Assembly (NCBI GenBank): GCA_034096865.1
Contig: JAWQFJ010025800.1
Location: 1 to 12,500, forward strand
Length of the DNA: 12,500 nt
Direction: 5' to 3'
Source of the DNA: Theodoxus fluviatilis
Taxonomy: Eukaryota; Mollusca; Gastropoda; Cycloneritida; Neritidae
Position 1 is the stretch's first letter, and each line of letters opens with the position of its first letter. Both the position numbers and the translations under genes were made by a program. This document shows positions 7,256 to 12,500 of the stretch, in pieces. Under the pieces are notes generated by a model, which was not told the DNA's origin, ran no database searches, and saw only the letters and a list, made by a program, of their open reading frames with translations.

Positions 7256-8839
7256 TTTCCTCTTTTCTCGTCTGTTTCAAGGCGAGCAGTGACCAGGTGT
7301 TATCCTGTGTGCCTGTCAACACCTGTGCTATCTCATTAACGCCTCTTATGCTTTTCTGGCCAGGCGCCAATCATCCTCGGGGTACCTCCACAAAAGCCGT
7401 GACGTGCCAAGAACGCAAAATCTGACACAACCTCTCGTCACCAGACAAGCTCAAACCACGGTGTTATGTCACCCAATTCCCGAGAGTTCAAGAAGAAACG
7501 GAAGCTGAGCTTGTTAACACATTCCAGTCGTCCTTCTCCGCGTCATTAGGTTCCTGCACCTTCCCATGACGTTGTCAAATTCTGGCAAAGGGGGCACGTG
7601 GTTCCTGTACACTGGATGTAGCCCAGACGCTGTTTCACATTGATTTTCTGCAATACTATGCTGTTTGGACTGGTAGGTGATGAAAAGTTCCAATGATTAG
7701 AAATGGAGTGCTGATGATTTACACAATCAGCGAATCCAGCATCAATTTGTGCGCTTTGCAGCCTACAAATAGTGGATTAAAAACAAAAGTGTTATTCTTT
7801 GACTTGCATATCGTAACGAGCAGATCAACAAATATGATAGGACGTGTTTAAACTATGGTTTGGAGTTGATTTTAAGACGTACTGTTTCAGTTGGACATGT
7901 TCTCCCGAAGAGAATATCTATCCTGCAAGTTAGTTAAGAACATCTGGGCCACGGAATAATTGAAGCATCGTGCACAGCGTCTAGTCTGAAGGTCAAATGA
8001 CTGGTCTTTGAAGTCATCAGTCTGGTGAAATGCACGTACATAATCGTAGAGAGTTTGTAAACTTTACCGAGGTCTCTGCTGGAGGGCCACTCTCTCAGCT
8101 GCCTAGAGCACACAGTTGTACGTTTTACGAGTAATTAGTGCAAGGAAGGTCCCACACTTTGGCTCTGAATTGGAGGGAATAAACTCCCATGAGTCGCAGA
8201 CGAAATATTCTTAGATAAACACCAATGGAATACTGTAACGTGCGCCTCGCATATAGAAACCATTGTGTCATATAAGATCTCCCATTTCGGGTTCACGTGT
8301 AGAGAGTTTCTTCTGCGGCTGCACAGACGTGTGTCTTGAGCGCTGCTGGAATGGGATACTCCTTCCACAGATACGACTCTGTCAAAGAGTCTTTTGTGAG
8401 AAAGTGGAAGTAATCCAAGCACAGAGGTCCTACTCTGGATTAGAGTCTAGCGTGACACACTGGTCGTACTGGTGCCGTTCAGATACTTGGGGCTGCTCGA
8501 GTCCGGGGAAAGTGGTCTGAAGTAACCGGACTGAAGGATGGAATGGAATTGACATGAGCATTGAAATACTTGATAAGTAAACTGGCACTCACAATGAAGT
8601 GGAGAGTGGGACCACTTCCAAGAGTGATATGAACTGGTCACGCAGAGCTCCTTGGATCAGGTAACTGAGGGAGGGCAAGAAGTTTTCTGAGGATGCACAG
8701 TCCGGCAGCTGGGAAGGTCGCGCCCTGTGGCCAGCCCGCCTCCCTGTACTCGTATGCCGCTTCTGCTCCCTCAGTGTGTGGTTGGTTCCCTTGCCATCAG
8801 CCACAGCCCTTCCCGTGTAAAGCCTCCTTCCCCCAACGT
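7256..8839. other. No recognised gene
   Basis: This is mixed-composition sequence. Several short frames are open on both strands around 8135-8520, but none starts with an ATG plus recognisable domain and they overlap one another. An 8-bp inverted repeat AAGTGGTC (8510-8517) / GACCACTT (8610-8617) is probably chance. GC content rises from about 8690 towards the polypyrimidine tract. Confidence 0.5.
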
Positions 8840-8957
8840 CTCTCTGCCCCTCCCCTTCCCTCTTCTCTCTGCCTCCCCCCCTTTTTTCCCCCCTTTCTCT
8901 TGCCCTTGCTCCCTTCCCTGAACCTTCCCCCCCCCCCCTCACCTTCTCCCTCCCCAT
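8840..8957 (+). repeat. Polypyrimidine tract with C7, C6 and C12 runs
   Basis: This is a C/T-dominated stretch with homopolymer C runs at 8875-8881, 8888-8893 and 8927-8938. It could be an old mirror-type repeat. The minus-strand open frame across it is Gly/Arg/Glu low complexity. Confidence 0.85.
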
Positions 8958-9518
8958 TCCATCGCTCTGCCAGCTGTATCCTTGTGTGCTCCGTGGCCCC
9001 TGGCTAACCGGTGTTGAAGTAAGCGAAAGCTGCTAGGGCAAAGTTAACGTGGCGGAATCAGTTGTACGGACTCCCAAGGTAACTAGATCCTTGATCATAG
9101 AGTTGCAGTTAAGTATAAGTTCTTGTACGTTTACAGTCATGGCCACTAATAAGCGCTGGAATATGTTTTAATGCTCAAGCCGATATAAGTTAAACGAAAG
9201 TAACCAATATTATCTTAAGAACGTGTTTTATCCTGTAATATACCATATATAATATAACATATTATGTGCGTGTGAACTGAGCATTCGTGGGTGAATATGC
9301 ATACCCGGTTGTTTACCTGCAGTGCGTGGACAGTCACTTTCAGGGCTCGACCTCAACGCATGCCACCAATAGTATTCTGAAATACGTCCTTTTTAGTAGT
9401 GTGGTCACAAATGTGTGCGACAGTTGGACATGAAAGGGGCTGGATTTCTCCTGGGTCGGCACCGTTGGTGTGGCAGTGATTATTTTCTCTTCTCTTTGCT
9501 CTTGTCACATGATACTTG
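8958..9518. other. No recognised gene
   Basis: AT-rich sequence occupies most of this stretch. A perfect inverted repeat ATAATAT-aac-ATATTAT lies at 9249-9265 within a TA-rich patch. Nothing else was found. Confidence 0.5.
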
Positions 9519-9598
9519 GCCCCTTCCCTGCCCTCTCGATCTCTCCCCTGCCTCTTGCCCCCTGCCCTCTGCCCCTGTCCCCGCCCTCTGCTCCACCT
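9519..9598 (-). repeat. C-rich tract; G-quadruplex motif on the minus strand
   Basis: This is a C/T-rich stretch of repeated TGCCCTCT-like words. On the minus strand, G runs of 3, 4, 4, 3 and 5 (complement of C runs at 9584-9586, 9579-9582, 9572-9575, 9565-9567 and 9558-9562) are separated by loops of 1-4 bases, which satisfies the canonical quadruplex pattern. Confidence 0.75.
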
Positions 9599-11506
9599 TC
9601 CAAGCGGTTTGCCCAGTGATTAAACATAGTGTCTGGAAGGCAACGCGTGGAAGGATATGTGGGGAGAGGGGACTGGAGGAAAATGGGGAGGGGGGTTGCA
9701 TCTAGAGAGAGGACGAAGGGGAGACAAGGAAGGAAGGCTCCAGCAGAACTTGTCAGGAATGTGACGTCTGTCATTGTCCTACACACACAGTCTAGCAGTC
9801 TGCACGTTCGGCAGGCGCGATCATTGCAAGCCAGTGACCAACTAGTCACCAAGTCTGCAGAATCTAAGTCCTTATCGTTGAAAAGGCCTTCCATACGTTC
9901 ATCCCGACAATTCGGGGTGCCACAAACCATCTCATACTGGAATGATGAAGCCAACAAAATCGTTTGGATTTCGTTTCTGACCGAAACAGACATTGTGGAT
10001 TCCAAATATAACGACAGCCTGCGGATCTGAGTTAAAGAGATATATTCATTATTTGGTATTGCCGACAGGCGGGTGAGGATTAGTTGCAGATTCGACGTCA
10101 CACACACGATTTTCGCGTCAGTCAGTGACTGATAGTACAGCAAATCAATGAACGGCTTCACGAATAGTTATATACTTTATCTAATATCGTAAACCATAAC
10201 AACGATGCCACTATCCATAGATGGGTGAATTAAAAGTAATGTATATACATTCAATACAGATTCGGACACATTTAAAATAAACGCCGGCCTGTCGCAATGC
10301 AACTTTTTTGTGTGTGAAGGATTGTTGTTTATCATACGGTTTTTCAGAGTGACTCAGATCTGCTGTGAGACTTAAATAAATCAAGATTACGTTTATCTCG
10401 CTTCAGGAGGTCCTGTATTGGATTTCAAAATATTACATATATACATCTCAATCTGTGTTTTGTAAAACTTACCCCCCCAAAAATCACATGATGGTACTAT
10501 AAAAGAAAAACAATCATTAACATTGGACAGAAATCCACTAGTCATACATCAGGCATGTACGAAATCAGGTGACATTTACGAACAACCCTGAAACATGTTT
10601 TTCCGAAAGTAACAGAAAATAAGATATTCCTTTTATTTTATTGGCATACATGATCGTAAAGTCTTTGGGGTATGGCGAAAAAGTCTCTCAAAGAAAAGTT
10701 GCCTCTCTTTACGACATGAATATTCAATGTCTGCATATCGGTGAGGAATCTGAGTCACCTGGACGCCATGTTCTTCCTGCTGACAATGCAGCTGCAGACA
10801 TAGTGCAGTTTATGTGCCACCCGTTTTCAGCAAGCGGCCTCGGAATGCATGGTGTTTAGGATGTTACTTGTTCCTGGAATATGGACATGGCATTCGTCAG
10901 TGAGGCAAATGTGTCGTTTGCCCCCATGCTTCATGAAAAGTTAAGTCATTTATAAAGATTGAATTAGGACGTAACATATTCACGTGCAAGTGGTCTAGGT
11001 CCATATGTGAATAAGAAACTATGCTAATAATGAAGTGTCCTTTTGAGTACAGAACATAGAGCTGTTGCTCGACCTATTGGCTATCGTGCAAGGCAAGTGT
11101 ATGCTGTGGTCCAACATTTATCCGGAATGCTTGACAGCAATTTTTCATCACGATCATAATCTATTAAAGTCCCCAAATATGTCAAGCTGCGGGCTCGTGT
11201 GGTGCAGTCAACAAACACATAGTCTCCTGGCGAACAACCAACAAAGCTCTTGAAATAAAAAGTTTTTTGAGAATGGGATCTAGAGCTGTAGTTCGACCTC
11301 TTTACACTTGTGCGTGGCGCTTGGTGGGGTTGATGGGATTGTTCTTTTCCATCATAGGCTACGTAAGCTACTTTGCCGGAAATGCCGCCCACAACTGCAG
11401 TTAAGAAAGAGGACAAAACATGAAAGAAGAAATGTTCAATGATTCAAACAAGGAAGTGAAGTAACAATGAGAAAATGTACTCATTAGGTTATAAAAAAGT
11501 ACTGTC
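9599..11506. other. No supported gene; may include the receptor's 3' UTR on the minus strand
   Basis: A minus-strand frame is open from 10167 to 9505 without an ATG at its start. It reads LLYYQSLTDAKIVCVTSN and so on, but it matches nothing I know and its last third is low-complexity. A plus-strand frame is open over part of the same bases. Another unassigned minus frame lies at 11416-11081. If the receptor transcript (stop at 11813) continues leftwards, part of this stretch is its 3' UTR. Confidence 0.4.
10632..10642 (-). promoter_or_regulatory. Two overlapping AATAAA hexamers, possible polyA signal
   Basis: On the minus strand the sequence reads AATAAAATAAA. These are the first canonical polyadenylation hexamers I find downstream of the receptor stop codon, about 1.2 kb away. 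A closer variant signal or a hexamer match by chance is equally possible. Confidence 0.2.
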
Positions 11507-11803
11507 TTCATCATCATCATTATCTTCTTCTTCTCCTCCTCCTCCTCCTCCTCCTCCTCCTCCTCCTCCTCCTCCTCCTCCTCCTCCTCCTCCTCCTCCT
11601 CCTCCTCCTCCTCCTCCTCCTCCTCCTCCTCCTCCTCCTCCTCCTCCTCCTCCTCCTCCTCCTTCTCTTCTTCTTCTTCTTCTTCTTCGTCTTCTTCTTC
11701 TTCTTCTTCTTCTTCTTCTTCTTCTTCTTCTTCTTCTTCTTCTTCTTCTTCTTCTTCTTCTTCTTCTTCTTCTTCTTCTTCTTCTTCTTCTTCTTCTTCT
11801 TCT
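11507..11803 (+). repeat. Compound trinucleotide array (TCA)4-(TTC)3-(TCC)~43-(TTC)~45
   Basis: About 300 bases of trinucleotide units are strictly pyrimidine after the first TCA units. The TCC block spans about 11534-11662. The TTC block spans about 11667-11803, with a single G interruption at 11689. On the minus strand, the sense of the neighbouring receptor exon, these are (GAA)n followed by (GGA)n. The array starts nine bases after the receptor stop codon. Poly-Pro, poly-Leu, poly-Lys and poly-Arg frames across it are artefacts. Confidence 0.97.
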
Positions 11804-11812
11804 GGGTTTTTT

Positions 11813-12253
11813 TCATCCTATCGAACTTCGAGGTTGGAGGACTCTGACATTGGTGCTGATGGCTGATATACTTCCGTTCATCTCCGGAACTTCCTCTTCT
11901 CTTTCCTGCGCTTCCGGTCGACGCGAGCAGCGTTTGATACACGTCCATCGCGACATTATCCACTGTTTGAAATTGGCCAATCGGCGCTTGAGGCGGTCCA
12001 GAACGAGGCCGTACAGGAAGGCGTTGACTCCCGTGTTGCACTGCGCCAAGTAGTAGGCCGCCATCAAGTGCGTGGAGGACACGCGCATGCCCATCAAGTT
12101 AATGTCAAAGACGATGAGCGCCATGATGCTGAAGATTGGCAGCCACATGAGGAAGAAGACCAGCACCAACACCACCAGGGTCTTCACCAGGCGCAGGTCC
12201 CGTTGCTGACGTCCATAAGACGCGCTCGTCCGCCGTCGGGCCAAGGGCGCCAC
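11813..12253 (-). CDS. Class A (rhodopsin-like) GPCR, last coding exon: TM6, TM7 and C-tail
   Basis: The exon has 146 codons and ends in TGA at 11815-11813. It begins with GTG at 12253, right after a CACCAG acceptor in phase 0. Exon residues 6-21 are the basic end of intracellular loop 3. TM6 spans about 22-49 and contains FFLMWLPIF, where W37-L38-P39 is the CWxP core with Met in place of Cys. A short third extracellular loop follows (50-58). TM7 spans about 60-84 and ends in CNTGVNAFLYGL, so NPxxY reads NAxxY (N77, A78, Y81). Helix 8 follows (LDRLKRRLANF). The 55-residue tail has Cys105 and Cys109 as possible palmitoylation sites and Ser/Glu-rich sequence. Class A GPCR is nearly certain. Subtype is open: NAxxY is known from melatonin receptors, but the rest is not close to them. 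Ligand and TM1-5 are beyond 12500. Confidence 0.92.
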   Translation of the reverse strand: MAPLARRRTSASYGRQQRDLRLVKTLVVLVLVFFLMWLPIFSIMALIVFDINLMGMRVSSTHLMAAYYLAQCNTGVNAFLYGLVLDRLKRRLANFKQWIMSRWTCIKRCSRRPEAQEREEEVPEMNGSISAISTNVRVLQPRSSIG

Positions 12254-12275
12254 CTGGTGGGAAAATGAGAGCGTC
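12254..12275 (-). promoter_or_regulatory. 3' splice acceptor of the GPCR exon
   Basis: On the minus strand the sequence just before the exon is ACGCTCTCATTTTCCCACCAG, a pyrimidine-rich tract ending in CAG. A TAACTAAC-type branch-site match lies about 75 bases upstream (12328-12335). The coding frame is also open across the acceptor for ten codons, but it has no ATG there, and the protein pattern fits splicing. Confidence 0.8.
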
Positions 12276-12411
12276 TCAGGCAATATGGGCGACAGACACT
12301 CAGCCTACTTGACTTATCTACAGCTAGGTTAGTTATGACACTGCAGGTCACGTGTGAGAATACTACAGACACGAAACTTTGCATTGATACTGAAAAGAAC
12401 TGTACACAATA
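12276..12411 (-). other. Intron of the GPCR gene
   Basis: No coding similarity to TM5 or earlier receptor parts is visible, so this is taken as intron. It continues into the microsatellite at the window edge. Confidence 0.6.
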
Positions 12412-12454
12412 CTCTCGCTCTGTCTATCCGTCTGTCCGTCTGTCCGTCCGTCCG

Positions 12455-12494
<40 letters not shown>

Positions 12495-12500
12495 TCTCTC
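12412..12500 (+). repeat. TCTG/TCCG tetranucleotide run followed by (TC)n, open at window end
   Basis: TCTG and TCCG units occupy about 12418-12455, then TC dinucleotides with two TTTC interruptions run to the last base. The array lies in the intron of the receptor gene and continues outside the window. Confidence 0.95.

Noticed and set aside
6398..7425. Overlapping plus-strand frames of 150, 174 and 85 codons
   Set aside because: They overlap each other, two start without ATG, much of the length is TG or CTGT repeat, and no family is recognisable.
8135..8957. Several frames of 85-122 codons on both strands
   Set aside because: They overlap mutually, lack convincing starts, and one is low complexity over the polypyrimidine tract.
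11475..12053. Plus-strand poly-Pro/poly-Leu protein and minus-strand poly-Lys/poly-Arg protein
   Set aside because: They are translations of the TCC and TTC arrays joined to the antisense or shifted frame of the GPCR exon.
1..12500. CRISPR array, prokaryotic operon, phage or plasmid features
   Set aside because: Spliced GPCR exon, LINE tail and microsatellite density show animal nuclear DNA. The repeats here are simple tandem arrays without spacers.

Overview
This window is animal nuclear DNA. It has long stretches without a recognisable gene, many long microsatellites (GA, GT, GGGA, CTC, CTT), a LINE-type reverse transcriptase tail, and a G-protein-coupled receptor exon with a normal splice acceptor. 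There are no operons, ribosome binding sites or dense coding. The repeat style and the type of retroelement protein suggest a marine invertebrate, perhaps a mollusc or another lophotrochozoan. That placement is a guess from style, not from a diagnostic marker.

Layout. Positions 10-2204 on the minus strand hold a chain of coding pieces in different frames: two short broken pieces (2204-2097 and 2134-1958), a longer open frame (1862-1053, open from 1910), and a further open frame (1131-10). Together they look like an ageing ORF1-like protein of a retroelement. It would have an N-terminal part of unknown fold, a CX2CX8CX2C knuckle, a coiled coil with a basic tail, and an SGNH-hydrolase-like domain that has lost part of its active-site pattern. 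Positions 2339-2748 are a 0.4 kb purine-only-like block of GA and GGGA repeats. Positions 3219-3100 (minus) are the last 39 codons and stop of a LINE ORF2, cut off by a (AG)30 microsatellite. Positions 3321-11506 are mostly unremarkable, apart from an in-frame 39-bp tandem repeat (3535-3612), two GT arrays, a degenerate CTGT tract, polypyrimidine tracts and a G-quadruplex motif.

The best-supported host gene is at the right edge. The last coding exon of a class A GPCR lies on the minus strand at 12253-11813 and covers TM6, TM7 and the C-terminal tail. A polypyrimidine-CAG splice acceptor precedes it. Nine bases after its stop codon a roughly 300-bp GAA/GGA trinucleotide array begins, so the receptor mRNA probably carries a long purine repeat in its 3' UTR. 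The rest of the gene lies past position 12500. The retroelement pieces and the receptor have no evident functional link. No complete new biological system is visible. The most unusual points are the broken ORF1-like chain and the receptor's purine-repeat 3' UTR.
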